A DNA stretch of 64,000 nt. Source: Torreya grandis. Lineage: Eukaryota; Streptophyta; Pinopsida; Cupressales; Taxaceae. The notes below the pieces were generated by a model that worked only from the letters and a program-made list of their open reading frames with translations, was not told the origin of the DNA and did not search any database. This document shows positions 45,261 through 55,724 of this stretch, in pieces. The stretch spans positions 186,001-250,000 of the forward strand of contig JARHVA010004807.1 in the NCBI GenBank assembly GCA_037957365.1, in the 5' to 3' direction. The first letter of the stretch is position 1, and each line of letters starts with the position of its first letter. The position numbers and the translations under genes are program-made.

Positions 45261-48065
45261 ATAACCTATCTATCCACTCAAAACCTCTCTCCTTAATGGA
45301 ATCTCATATTCACCTCTTGAAACAAGGCTTTTCCAACCTTGCATGTACGAATTGAGTCTATTTTACTTATGAGAAAAGGACCGTGGGTGACATGAGGATG
45401 TATTAGAAATTTAAAATTATTAATTTTAGCATGGGGAATCCAAATTATACTATTTTAAAATCTTCTTTTCTCCTTGGGCATCAAATTCTCTCATACTTCT
45501 CTCTTGCTTAAAACCTTGTCTGACTGTGACAGTGAATAGGGGATCTTTATTTTAAACACCTTTCTTTGGAGGTTATAATGAGGGTTTCAAAACATTACAT
45601 AGTAATTTTTACTTACCTTCCCATTAAAATGTGATTTAAACTCTAAATCTATCACCTTGACCCTTTTAGGCTTTTCAATTGCTCACTGTCCTCTTGGACT
45701 TAGATAGTCCTCAAACCCTACCTATAGGTGATTTGAGGTTGAGAATGGCATGAATTTGGTCCTTTTTTATGATTTTAAAACTCCTTTAGATTCATCAAAT
45801 CATTTTATTTTAAATTTATATCTCATTTATCCTTAAAATATTGTTAGACTCCTTTAAGTGCCATAATCTCACTTCACTATCTGCTCCGCTGTAGGAGGCT
45901 ATTTTTCCATTCATTTTAGGTTTGTATGTGTCTTCTAGGTCTAGGTAGACTTTATTATGGTGAAATTAATGGAATAAAAGTGTTTATTTGCCTAAAAACC
46001 ATGAAAATTTCCTTCACCTCATCCATGATAATGCCTATTTCACAAACCTTTACCTCTCTACATGTAGGTGATTCCTCATAGTCCTATGTACGGATAGAGG
46101 AGTATGTGTTGGGGTTTAAAATATTGGACTTCTCCTTTTCTCATGGAATTTTGACTTATAGGCATCATTTGAATTGTATATTATGATTTACCATTGATGG
46201 CATGGATAGGATTGTCATATTGAAGTGCAAAGTAAACTTTCCTTTAAAATCTTGTAGGTGAAGACTATCAAAAACTAGTGGTTTTGAGGGCACTTTTGGG
46301 TCTCCCAATGATCACCTTCCACTGCTCATTACACTTCTAAACCCTACATATTCATTGTCCTATGATAGTAATATAAAATAAACATATATATATTCCTTGG
46401 GGCAGTATTCAACTATATTGGGAGAAATCCATAAAACCCTTTGGCTCTCTAATTAGTTCTTTTTAGGATAAAAGTCTTGAAACTTAGAATTTTGCTATGT
46501 GATGATTCCTCCATCTTTAGTAGGCTATGAAGGATCACTAACATGATCTTGAATATATCAATCTATTTACTAGACCATCATGAGGATCAAACCTTGTCTT
46601 TTTACTCCCATACAAGCCTTTGTAGCTCTATAAATAACACTTGAATATATGCATTGACTGTATATGAGGTGGAGAGAGGGAAATTGAGCACTAATCTGCA
46701 AGGGTAAGGCCTTCCAATAACTTCAAGTGCAATTTTAACCCATTAATTAGATAACCCACATCAATAATACCTAGAGATCATCTTGAAAACACATTTTCAA
46801 TGTGAGAATCACCTACCTTAAGGTGAAAATGGCAAACAAAGAAGGTGGAGGTAGACAATGTGCAAATTTAGGCTTCATGACCTCTTCCTTGATCATCAAA
46901 TGCACTTTATTACTTAAAAACACCTAAGACACATTAAATTTCTTCACATAATGTGGAAAAATCCAAGTTAAGCCACCTATAGATGTAAATTTCTGAGCAA
47001 AGGTAGCAAAGATAATCCAAAGCAAAACAAGCCTAGAAAAGGCTTTCCTAGGCATTTGATAGCTTCCAAATTCAATAGAACCACAAAAAACTTATGGAGA
47101 GGAATTATATAACATTTAATAACACCTAAAACAATAAAATATATCAAACCAAAGAAATAAAAATTGAAACAAGTGTAAATAATGACCCCCTCTTGGATTG
47201 AAGTGAATAAAAGGCTACCTAGGATCAAACTGATGGTTCATAAAGGAGGAGACACAAAAAAGAAACTTCTTGTTATGGATGTTAATTATACTTAGGTTAA
47301 TATTAACCCCCAAGATAATTTATTCCAACTCAAACTGTACGACCCATAGTGAGTGCTTGAAGTTGCCCTGCCTTAGCACGTCAAGAGGAAAAAGAAGAAA
47401 AATGAGTTAAAAATGAAAATTTTGATGAAATATATAAACTCCAAGAATTTAAATGAGTGTTTTAATGTTAATAAGCACCACACCCATGTTTTTAGCTGCA
47501 AGTGAACTCAAGGAGTCTGCACAAGTGCCCGAAAGGGCCTAAAACTAAGGAAAACTACCATTTCCCAATCATAACTGATTCTATAACTATCATCTAATGG
47601 ATCCTAAAATTATATGATCTTTCCCACATTTAACCATATCTTTGTGACAAATTTATTTCTTGGAAAAATTGTACATGTCATTAATTGAGCTAAAAATGTG
47701 GCCAAATGATCTTTTTTACATATGAAACAAGGTGAAAGCTAAATTATGAATTTGAAACACCTTAAAATATTTTAAAGGACATATTATAAAATTTTAAACA
47801 CAATTTTATATTTTTACCATCTTTGACCAAGGTTGACCAATCTTGTCTTTTGGTTGACTAGGCCAGTACCAAGAGAATGGACTTCAAAAAGGACTAGGGG
47901 AAAGATGAGTAAGAAAATAGACCAACATAAGACCCTATAAGACACAAGGGAACCTTATTAAAAGTTAAAAAATGATAGGGGTTGATCCAAATTTGACTTG
48001 GGGTCAAATTTGGTCAACATTCTTGGTGATTCTTAGGTGTGGCATGCCAGCTATGCCTAAGACCA
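45261..48065. other. No gene seen; may include the 3' LTR of element C
   Basis: About 2.8 kb of AT-rich DNA with no convincing frame. If element C keeps the order of element B, its minus-strand 3' LTR would start at about 48,065, directly after the purine tract near 48,066-48,090, and extend leftwards. I could not find its far end or a partner LTR. Confidence 0.35.
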
Positions 48066-48073
48066 GTTGTTTA

Positions 48074-48092
48074 ATCCTCCCATTGGGCCATG
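48074..48092 (-). promoter_or_regulatory. Polypurine-tract-like site of element C
   Basis: On the minus strand tgggaggattaaac follows the post-pol spacer, matching the tract of element B in sequence and place. Confidence 0.45.
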
Positions 48093-48280
48093 GAGTCTCT
48101 CTAATACTTATCCAAAACTCAAGTGACTTTGAACAATGCACCAAAATAAATGAAAAAACACACCATAATACATACTCAAGGGAAACACACATGTGATCAA
48201 CTAGAGCACTTAGGGAACACAACCAAAGGAAAACACACACTTATGCTACTATTTACAAAACTACCTTATAAGGACTAATA

Positions 48281-48954
48281 TCAGAACTTCAGATGTATCC
48301 CATTCATAGGGATAGGAAAATCTTCTCCATTCATCTTGGATAGTTGAAAATAATTTATTTGCTTTAACTTGTTGATGATGTAAGGTCCACTCCACAAGGC
48401 ATCAAATTTTGGATGCCTACCTGGTTTTGGTCTATCTTCATCCCATTTTAGAACCAAGTCACCTTCTTTAAACACTCTTGCACTTTATCTCTTGTCAAAA
48501 TACTTATTCATGAGTACTTTATGGTGTTCCATATTCTTATGTGCATTGTCCCTTTCTTTTTGCCACTACATTAGTTCTATCAATCTGATTTCCATTGGAG
48601 TGTTCTCAAGTAGTTTCAACTGATGTGTAAGCTGTAAATTAGGTAGTTCTTGAGATATGGACAATATAACCTCTTTTCCATAAACAATTACAAAATTAGA
48701 ATTTCTAATTGACCTCTTGGAGTGATCCTGTCAGCCCATAAGGTTGTCTTCAACTTGGTATGCCATGCCCTTTGATTATTTTCCAATGTTCTCTTGATAA
48801 TCTTAATGAGATTCTTATTGGTAGACTTAGCCAATCCATTACCTTAAGGGTAATAGTTAGATGAGGTAATCAAGTAAACACCATTACTATTTGCCCAATC
48901 AAAATTTTTAGCACTCATAAAATAAAGTGCATTATTAGAAATTATAGTATAGGG
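48281..48954 (-). pseudogene. Integrase of element C, distal part (after TRIM)
   Basis: It picks up in the catalytic core: IISNNA at about 48,930, where the second Asp reads Asn (48934-48936), and GNGLAKST, where the Glu reads Lys (48826-48828). The two sites are 36 codons apart. The C-terminal domain is open at 48281-48475: FKEGDLVLKWDEDR, WSGPYIIN, LSKMNGED and a MNGIHLK end. Confidence 0.8.
48950..48954 (+). repeat. Left 5-bp target duplication of TRIM copy 2
   Basis: taggg here and at 50971-50975. The integrase reading joins across the pair (FGIP then YTII). Confidence 0.85.
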
Positions 48955-49820
48955 TGACAGGACCGAAACTCCCCAAAGCTCTGACACAACTTGTCAGATT
49001 TAAGAGCACACATGATTACCAATGTATAAGCAACTAAACATGTGGAATCTAGAAGAACAAATAACTATCAATGAGAAAATGCATAGAATATGAGAGGCAA
49101 CACACAATTGTATTCAACTCATTACAAAGGAATTTACAACAAAGAGGTGGCACTCTTTCTTCCACTTCGTGGGCTTACAGTAAACTTCCCTCCAGAGTAA
49201 TCTTCTCTCATAGGTCATAACACATAGCTAACACAAGCTGTTGTTCACCTCATTGCACATCTATACAATCGAGTACACAACCGTACTCTAAGTAGATCTC
49301 TCCATGATCCTGTTGATGTATTGCTGTCACCTTGGATCTAGCTACCCCGCTGATCTCCCTTCTGACCCTCGCATCCACACATCCCTGCATATCAAACCTG
49401 ATCTTACTTATACCTACATGGGGAATCCTACTTGATTCCACCATGGTAATAAATCTCCAAGCTTCACATAGCTCTTCTCCAAATTCTCCACTTAACAATA
49501 CAGCCCATGAGTCTATTATATAGATCTCATGCATACACTGATTAGACTTGCAGCTCAAGACTTTAAACAAGCCTTTAACATGCAAACTCCACGTTCACTT
49601 AACTGACTGTTCGTCAACAGCAGTTCAGACCGCTACAGGTGACCGATGTCGATCCCTGCCCTCCTGGAAGTGACCGATGCCAGCCGATCCTCTGTCAATG
49701 CCGATTTCCATTTTGCGTCCCCTGACCGACGTCGGTGTGGCCTGTCGATGCCGGTGACTGATTATGCCAGAAACCCTCCTGTTTGCCTTAAGGTGTAGCT
49801 TTTAGCTCCACACCCTAACA
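48955..49820 (-). repeat. 3' LTR (minus sense) of TRIM copy 2
   Basis: 866 bp. On the plus strand it starts TGACAGGACC and ends CACCCTAACA. Several CpG motifs of the U3 are decayed by transitions compared with the other LTR, for example gaccgatgtcgatc at 49641-49654. Confidence 0.9.
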
Positions 49821-50104
49821 ATCTCCCACTTGGAGATAAAGAGCTGCACCTGTACCCAAAACCAGTACTCTGTCCAATCTGCATCCTGGCTTGTATTCCT
49901 CTTCAAGCTCCCACTTGAAGACAACCCACCACACTCCTTGTGGTGATAAACCTGTGCCTGATTTTCTCCATTCTTCTACCTTGCTATACTCCCACTCAAA
50001 TAGCAACCCCTGTGAGTAACCTGTAATCAACAACACTTAACAGATCTGGGACATCTGTTAGTCAAACTCACTCTGAGAACATCTAACCTGGCTCTGATAC
50101 CAAT
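49821..50104 (-). other. TRIM copy 2 interior with short shared frame
   Basis: 284 bp from PBS to purine tract (atctcccacttgg on the plus strand, i.e. ccaagtgggagat on the minus). A 73-codon frame without ATG is open here and in copy 1. The two versions share GLLFEWEYSK and QGVWWVVFKWEL. No known domain. Shared openness between two copies is weak evidence for coding. Confidence 0.5.
50087..50102 (-). promoter_or_regulatory. Primer binding site, initiator-Met tRNA type
   Basis: Minus-strand TGGTATCAGAGCCAGG lies two bases inside the LTR end. TGGTATCAGAGC is the well-known PBS complementary to the 3' end of plant initiator tRNA-Met. Copy 1 has TGGTATCAGAGCGAGG at 42553-42568. Confidence 0.85.
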
Positions 50105-50663
50105 TGACAGGACCAAAACTCCCCAAAGCTCTGACACAACTTGTCAAATTTAAGAGCACACATGATTACCAATGTATAAACAACTAAACATGCGAAATCT
50201 AGAAGAACAAATAACTATCAATGAGAAAACACACAGAATATGAGAGGCAACACACAATTGTATTCAACTCATTACAAAGGAATTTACAACAAAGAGGTGG
50301 CACTCTTTCTTCCACTTCATGGGCTTACAGTAAACTTCCCTCCAGAGTAATCTTCTCTCATAGGTCATAACACACAGCTAACACAAGTTGTTGTTCACCT
50401 CATTGCACATATGTACAATCGAGTACACAACCATACTCCAAGTAGATCTCTCCATGATCCTGCTGATGTATTGCTGTCACCTTGGATCTAGCTACCCCGT
50501 TGATCTCCCTTCTGACCCTCGCATCCACACATCCCTGCATATCAAACATGATCTTACTTATACCTACATGGGGAATCCTACTTGATTCCACCATGGGAAG
50601 AACTCTCCAAGCTTCACATAGCTCTTCTCCAAATTCTCCACTTAACAATACAGCCCATGAGTC

Positions 50664-50674
50664 TATTATATAGA
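50664..50674 (-). promoter_or_regulatory. TATA box of TRIM LTR
   Basis: Minus-strand ctatataatag, conserved in all three TRIM LTRs, about 120 bp or more downstream (minus sense) of the GC-rich motif cluster. Confidence 0.6.
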
Positions 50675-50790
50675 TCTCATGCATACACTGATTAGACTTG
50701 CGGCTCAAGACTTCAAACAAGCCTTTAACATGCAAACTCTGCATTCACTTAACTGACTGTTCGTCAACAGTAGTTTAGACCGCTACAGGC

Positions 50791-50906
50791 GACCGACGTC
50801 GGTCCCTGCCCTCCTGGAGGTGACCGACGCCGGCCGATCCTCTGCCGATGCCAGTTTCCATTCTACGTCCCCTGACCGACGTCGGTGTGGCCTGCCGACA
50901 CTGGTG
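50791..50906 (-). promoter_or_regulatory. Cluster of five ACCGAC/CCGAYG near-palindromes in TRIM U3
   Basis: Copies start at 50791 (gaccgacgtcggtc), 50822 (gaccgacgccggcc), 50843 (tgccgatgccagtt), 50874 (gaccgacgtcggtg) and 50893 (tgccgacactggtg). Spacings of 31, 21, 31 and 19 bp are close to 3, 2, 3 and 2 helical turns. The core ACCGAC on both strands equals the CRT/DRE core RCCGAC bound by AP2/ERF DREB/CBF factors, and the centre holds ACGT. The function is inferred. Confidence 0.5.
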
Positions 50907-50970
50907 ACTGATTACGCCAGAAACCCTCCTGTTTGCCTTAAGGTGTAGCTTTTAGCTCCACACCCTAATA

Positions 50971-51600
50971 TAGGGAATTCCAAACCTTGTGATGATGCTT
51001 TCATAGAATTCTAAAATAACATTTTCACTTGCCTCTTTCAATGCAATAGCTTCTACCCACCTTGTGAAGTAGTCAGTTGCAATCAATATCCATTTGTGTC
51101 TATCACTCTATGGAGGATTGATCATACCAATGAAATTAAGGCCCCATTGCATGAAAGGCTGGTCTACTTAGATAGGATTTAATGGAAGGGTTGCAAGCTT
51201 TTGTTTGCATACAAAGAAGGCACATTGAGGACACATATTAGCCCAATTGTAACAATCCTTAAAAAGGCTAGGCCAATAATATCCAACCCTCATTATCTTC
51301 ACTGTTGTTGTTTTAGGGGAAAAATGACCTCCATCTACACCATCATGAAACTTTTCTAGCAACATACCAAACTGATCATTATTAACACACCTCAATAACA
51401 CACCATTCTTATCTTTCCAAAAGAGAATACCATATAAAAGATAATAAGGAATGCTTTTCAATCTAAAATACCTTCTTTGAGACTTGTTCAAACCATTGGG
51501 ACACTTACCATTTTGGAGAAATTCAATCATATCTTGTGTCAAACTTTGGATTGGTATGTGACTAACTGGTTGAGGATGAGCTTGATTTACCAAGACTTCT
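50971..51600 (-). pseudogene. Integrase of element C, proximal part
   Basis: Open at 51168-51593: a QRRYFRLKSIPYYLL lead, HDGVDGGHF and CPQCAF (zinc domain), VGYYWPSLFKD, then, after a stop, MQWGLNFIGMINPP, where the first catalytic Asp reads Asn (51135-51137). The segment breaks at the TRIM after TRFGIP. Confidence 0.8.
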
Positions 51601-51659
51601 TCCCTTGAAGATTTGAAGCTAGATGCTCACACAATCCCTTTCCTCTTACCAAGTTTATT

Positions 51660-51990
51660 ATCTTGATATCAACATCATATTACATTACCTTTGTGATCCA
51701 CCTAGCTCTCTTCTCATTGAGGTATTTGCTTAGGAGGAACTCTTTGGTACTAAGATGAGAGACCATGACATGTATCATATTATTTGAAGCCATGTGCCTG
51801 AATTTTTTCAAACCTCTTATCATAGCTAGAGCTTGCTTCTCAACAAATGTGTACTTGACCTCATAATCCTTGAATCCTTGACTAAAAAATACAATGGGTT
51901 GTTCAATTTCTTCATCATTATTTTGTATAAGCATGACTAATGTTGTGTCAAGGTTTGCAAAAGTATAGTGTATGAGATATTTGGCAAAGT
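51660..51990 (-). pseudogene. RNase H of element C
   Basis: Minus frame 51680-51934: PIVFFSQGFKDYEVKYTFVEKQALAMIRGLKKFRHM and HLSTKEFLLSKYLNEK match the second half of RT-attached RNase H. The first catalytic strand lies at about 51,950 and is damaged. It runs into a connector without an additional RNase H. Confidence 0.75.
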
Positions 51991-52012
51991 TTGGATTTAA
52001 GACAGTAAGAGA

Positions 52013-52900
52013 TTATGCAATGGCTTGTTTGATTGCCTCAAAATTACTCTTAACTTCTTTAATCCAAGAAAAAGATTGGTTCTTGAGCATGGATGTGATA
52101 ATTTTCACTAAAGTTGTAAAAATTGGAATAAACCTTCTTATAAAGTTTATTTTACCCAAAAAACTTTGTAGTCCTTTCTTGTGTAGAGGCAAAGACAAGC
52201 CTAAGATGGCCTCAATCCTTTTAGGGTCAATAGACAAGCCTTCTTTTGAAACAATATGACCCAATAGCTTACCTTCATAGACAATAAAGATGCACTTCTT
52301 TGGATTAAGAGATACTCCATACTCTCTATATTTCTCAAACACCTACCCTAGATGTTTTAAATGATCATAAGTATCTTTTGAAAAAATGGTTATAATCAAG
52401 GTATACAAGCACTATCTCATTGATCAAACCTTTAAAAGCCATGTATATTTCCCTTTAGAAGGTAGATCCAGCATTAGACAAACCAATAGGCATATTCCTA
52501 TAGGAAAAGTTCCCCATTTTGTAGTAAGGGCTATCTTAAACCAATCCTCTTCATTCACCAATATTTGGTTATAGCCTAAATAGCCATCAAGAAGTGAAAA
52601 CCATTGAGAACCTGAAACAACTTGCAAAATTTGCTCCATAGAAGGTAGTGGATAATGATCCTTGAGAGAGACCTTATTAAGGTCTCTAAAATCCACACAA
52701 AGCCTAATTTTTCCACTCTTATTTCAAATAGGTACAAGATTAGCTACCCAATTTGAGTGCTTGATAGGAAAGATAATCCTTGACTCAATTAATTTGGTAA
52801 GCTCCTTCTTCTTGAGTTCCTCTATCTTGGGATTGATTGGCTTTTGTTTTTGCCTAACTGGTTTAGCTCTAGGTTCTAATTCAATGGTGTGTTTTAGTAT
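52013..52900 (-). pseudogene. Reverse transcriptase of element C, catalytic YLDD damaged
   Basis: Blocks: HTIELEPRAKPV near 52,880, VDFRDLNKVSLKDHYPLPSM, FSLLDGYLGYNQI, TKWGTF, then YLD at 52395-52403 followed by YNHFFK. Compared with element B one Asp codon is missing. The thumb region 52013-52342 is open (KCIFIVYEGKLLGHIVSKEG). One frameshift lies near 52,490 after GTFPIG. Confidence 0.85.
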
Positions 52901-52930
52901 TTTTTATGCTTTTTCAATGCAGATATAATT

Positions 52931-53570
52931 ACTAAAAACAAAGTAAATGTAGGGTTTAGAGTTACTTGGAGATGAAATTTGGTTATGCACTATTGATCAA
53001 ATTTTGTGAGATCTCTTCTTTGGCTAGGGAGGAATGACTTGAAATTCATCACACTTAAACAAAAAATGGATTAATAGAAAAATGAGTGGGTTTCCTGGTA
53101 AGAAATTAGTCCCAAGAAGTGATACGCTTCCTTAGATGGATGCCAGCCCAAAAATCAACATTCAAGTTTATAAATAAACATGAAATTATAAAGATATGTA
53201 TGAATAGGATGAAAATAGATAATGCCAAAGATAACTTAATCTATAATAAGATTAATCTAATCAAAGTGATTATCCCATAATTCAGTTGTAATATCAATGT
53301 CTTCTTGGATTACACCCAATTATGCATTAATTTATTCAAAATTACATATAAAATGCACAATGCAAAGTCCTAGCTCAAATGCAATATCATTTTTATTAGT
53401 AAATAGTGGTTGAGGGACTATGGGAAGATCAAATATGCTAATAGAATCATGTACTAATTTAGGTAGGGTCATCTACATGAAAATATAGATTTTAGCAAAC
53501 CAAAATATACATTTAACAGACAGTGAAGATGCAAAATACACTGTTTAAGGTTAATTTTATAGTTTGACAA
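52931..53570. other. No feature seen
   Basis: AT-rich DNA right of the truncated element C. No protein-like frame or LTR border found. Confidence 0.35.
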
Positions 53571-53571
53571 G

Positions 53572-53645
53572 GATCGATGATGATCCTAAAAGATTGACAT
53601 CGATTCTATAAGATCAACATCAATTCAGGTGAATCAATGTCGATT
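53572..53645. repeat. Motif array 1: four 14-mers at a 20-bp period
   Basis: Copies start at 53572, 53592, 53612 and 53632: gatcgatgatgatc, gattgacatcgatt, gatcaacatcaatt and aatcaatgtcgatt. They are separated by 6-base linkers of differing sequence. Confidence 0.8.
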
Positions 53646-54008
53646 CTATGTAAAAGTGTTGAACTATAAAATAGACTATAATGATAGCCTACAAAATTGA
53701 TAAAACAATCAAAACTAAATGTAAATAGAAACATATAGATGTAGAAGATAAATATTACTTAAAATATGAAAAAAAATACTGACCTTAGATGGTTGAAAAT
53801 GTGTAGATACAAACATGTCAAAATAATGTAAATGGCCTTCAAAAATTACCTGATAATGTGATTAATCAAGTGTTCTTCAAAGTGACAAGTTGTTGGTAAT
53901 GTCTATATGCAGGTTTGAGACTAGTTTGGATAGAATTTCATGATCAAAATGGCTTCTTTCCTTTCATATTCATTCTTCTCAGGCAATGGAAGTTTGTTGA
54001 GATTTATG

Positions 54009-54062
54009 GATCAATGTCAATCCTAATCGATTGATGTTGATCATGGAGGATTGATTTTGATC
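54009..54062. repeat. Motif array 2: three 14-mers at a 20-bp period
   Basis: gatcaatgtcaatc (54009), gattgatgttgatc (54029) and gattgattttgatc (54049), again with 6-base linkers. Confidence 0.8.
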
Positions 54063-55097
54063 CACCTAATTTGGTAAAAGTTGGATAAATCTATTTTGAA
54101 CCACGTGCCAAACTTAATGAATATAAAACTAAGCTTTTTGCATGGATTTTTAATGAGGGTATGTTGTTAGGAGGCGTGGGTAATTTGTTTTTATTTGTTT
54201 TTTATGGATTTTATGGTTAAGGGCGGTAAATAGTAATTAATAGAATTAATTACCATGAGTAAATAGGGGTTAATTATTATTAAAATTAAATTTAGTTAAC
54301 CTATGTGGTAAAGGTAAATGGGAAATTAAAATGTAATTATTTAAAATAATTACCCATGAGGGGCTGCTATGTTAGAAATAACATAAATATGATGACACAC
54401 AAGTTAATACACAAGGGTGTATAAAACTAACATCTACATTTGCCCTTTTTTGTGGAGTGGTATGCAATAGCAAGCTGTGAGACAAAAACCATAAGGTGTC
54501 TAATGCTCCAAGTTTAATTTGAGAAGGTATTCCCCCTCAAATCAAGCATTGAGAAGTAAAATGAAACAGATGACGGGTTTGAACAAGGTGAAATGGATAA
54601 CAAATGTGAGTGAGGTGAAATGGAAAAGTGAAAGATAGCTAAGGACACACAAAAAATGTGGATGGCTTTAATAAAATTCCAACTTCACACTGAATGGAAT
54701 AAAAAGTAATGCAGCTAGCAATGTCTCAAAGACCAAAATTGAGTAATAAAATGCCACAGCTAAAACATGTGAGCACAAGTAAAGGCTATCAAGAAAATAA
54801 AATATAAGAATAGTAGACTGAAGCATCTAGTGTGCATATGGTGTATGCATTACCTATAGACAAATGTTCACAAGATAAAAGATACCCTTGGGATCTTACA
54901 AGGGGCAAGATACCAAAAAGCAAAGGTATGCCTTTAAGGAGATTGGGAATTGATGAGGGGTAAAAAATCTCCAATCTAAAAGGTAATAGAAGACAAAAAT
55001 GGGATAGCTAAAGCAAAAGCAATAAAATGGGGCATGGGAACAAAATTGGGAGCATGCAATAATGATCCATAAGTGTAAAAAGTTAAGAAGTTAAGAC
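54063..55097. other. Spacer between motif arrays 2 and 3
   Basis: AT-rich, with repeated aatta/taatt runs at 54,200-54,360. No gene supported. Confidence 0.35.
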
Positions 55098-55151
55098 AAT
55101 TGATGTCAATCTATGAGGGATCAATGTTGATTAAGAAGATTGATGTTAATC
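55098..55151. repeat. Motif array 3: three 14-mers
   Basis: aattgatgtcaatc (55098), gatcaatgttgatt (55119) and gattgatgttaatc (55138); spacings 21 and 19 bp. Confidence 0.75.
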
Positions 55152-55526
55152 GAGAGAAAATCTATATATAGGCATCCGATGTGGAAAAAGGCTCATTTAG
55201 TTATCAACAAAAATAAAATTTGAGAGCCTAAAATTGATGTGCATCAACCTTACAAATGAACACGAGACACTATGGAGGTGAGTGGGAGCAGAAGATGATA
55301 ATGGTGACTATAATATGAGATAAGGGTTAAAAATTTAGCAAAATTTTTAGGAATTTATTTATTTTTGTTTGTTTTGTTATTATTATTATTTATTTATTTA
55401 ACATAAGAAATTAGGTTTATCAGGAAAATTGGTGGGGGGAAGGGGAGTTAAATTTTATTTTTGTGATTATTGTTTGATTTTTTTTAGAAATGTATGGATT
55501 ATGGGGGGAAATTTTAGGGTAAAGGG
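55152..55526. other. Spacer between motif arrays 3 and 4
   Basis: AT-rich. It contains a ttattattatttatttattta run near 55,380-55,400. No gene supported. Confidence 0.35.
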
Positions 55527-55644
55527 AATCAACATCGATCTAAAATGGATCGACCACAATCCTTCAGGATCGCGATGACAATAAAAAAGGGATCAACCAT
55601 GATTCATAGGATCATTGTCGATCTATTTCAAATTGACATTAATC
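55527..55644. repeat. Motif array 4: six 14-mers, ~20-bp period
   Basis: Starts at 55527, 55548, 55568, 55591, 55610 and 55631. Examples are aatcaacatcgatc, gatcgaccacaatc, gatcaaccatgatt and gatcattgtcgatc. It lies about 80 bp before the mobile-domain-like ORF. Confidence 0.75.
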
Positions 55645-55724
55645 CTTAGAGGATTGATAGACAAGAGAAAACTTAGGTTTTTGATTAACTAAAAGGATGA
55701 TTTTGATAGTCTCAAGAGCTACTG

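Larger units (their letters stand above)
48955..50970 (-). mobile_element. TRIM copy 2: two 866-bp LTRs around a 284-bp interior
   Basis: A complete miniature LTR element of 2,016 bp with no gag or pol. LTRs are 48955-49820 and 50105-50970, equal in length and differing at roughly 5% of positions by eye, mostly transitions. The minus-strand order is LTR, PBS (50087-50102), interior, purine tract, LTR. TSD taggg. Autonomy is excluded by size. Confidence 0.9.
50105..50970 (-). repeat. 5' LTR (minus sense) of TRIM copy 2
   Basis: 866 bp, ending CACCCTAATA on the plus strand (expected CA mutated to TA). It holds the least decayed U3 motif cluster (50791-50906) and a TATA box. Confidence 0.9.
48066..52930 (-). 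mobile_element. Ty3/gypsy element C, 5' truncated, relative of element B
   Basis: Minus-strand RT, RH and INT traces closely parallel element B block by block (for example MQWGL-x-FIGMINPP and LLGHIVSKEGLSIDP). It begins abruptly inside the region before RT at about 52,930, so gag, PR and any additional RNase H are missing. RH passes directly to INT without a second RNase H, as in B. A TRIM interrupts the integrase. Confidence 0.85.

Noticed and set aside
45261..48065. Possible host gene exons in the unannotated stretch
   Set aside because: Several short open stretches (e.g. 46977-47228 minus, 47972-48196 plus) have no motif, no consistent splice frame and typical random lengths.
50087..50102. 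tRNA gene suggested by the tRNA-like word
   Set aside because: Only the 3'-end complement used as primer site is present; no cloverleaf sequence surrounds it.
55527..55644. CRISPR-like repeat/spacer appearance of motif array 4
   Set aside because: Repeats are 14 bp and degenerate and spacers are only about 5-9 bp, in eukaryotic retroelement DNA. Not a CRISPR array.
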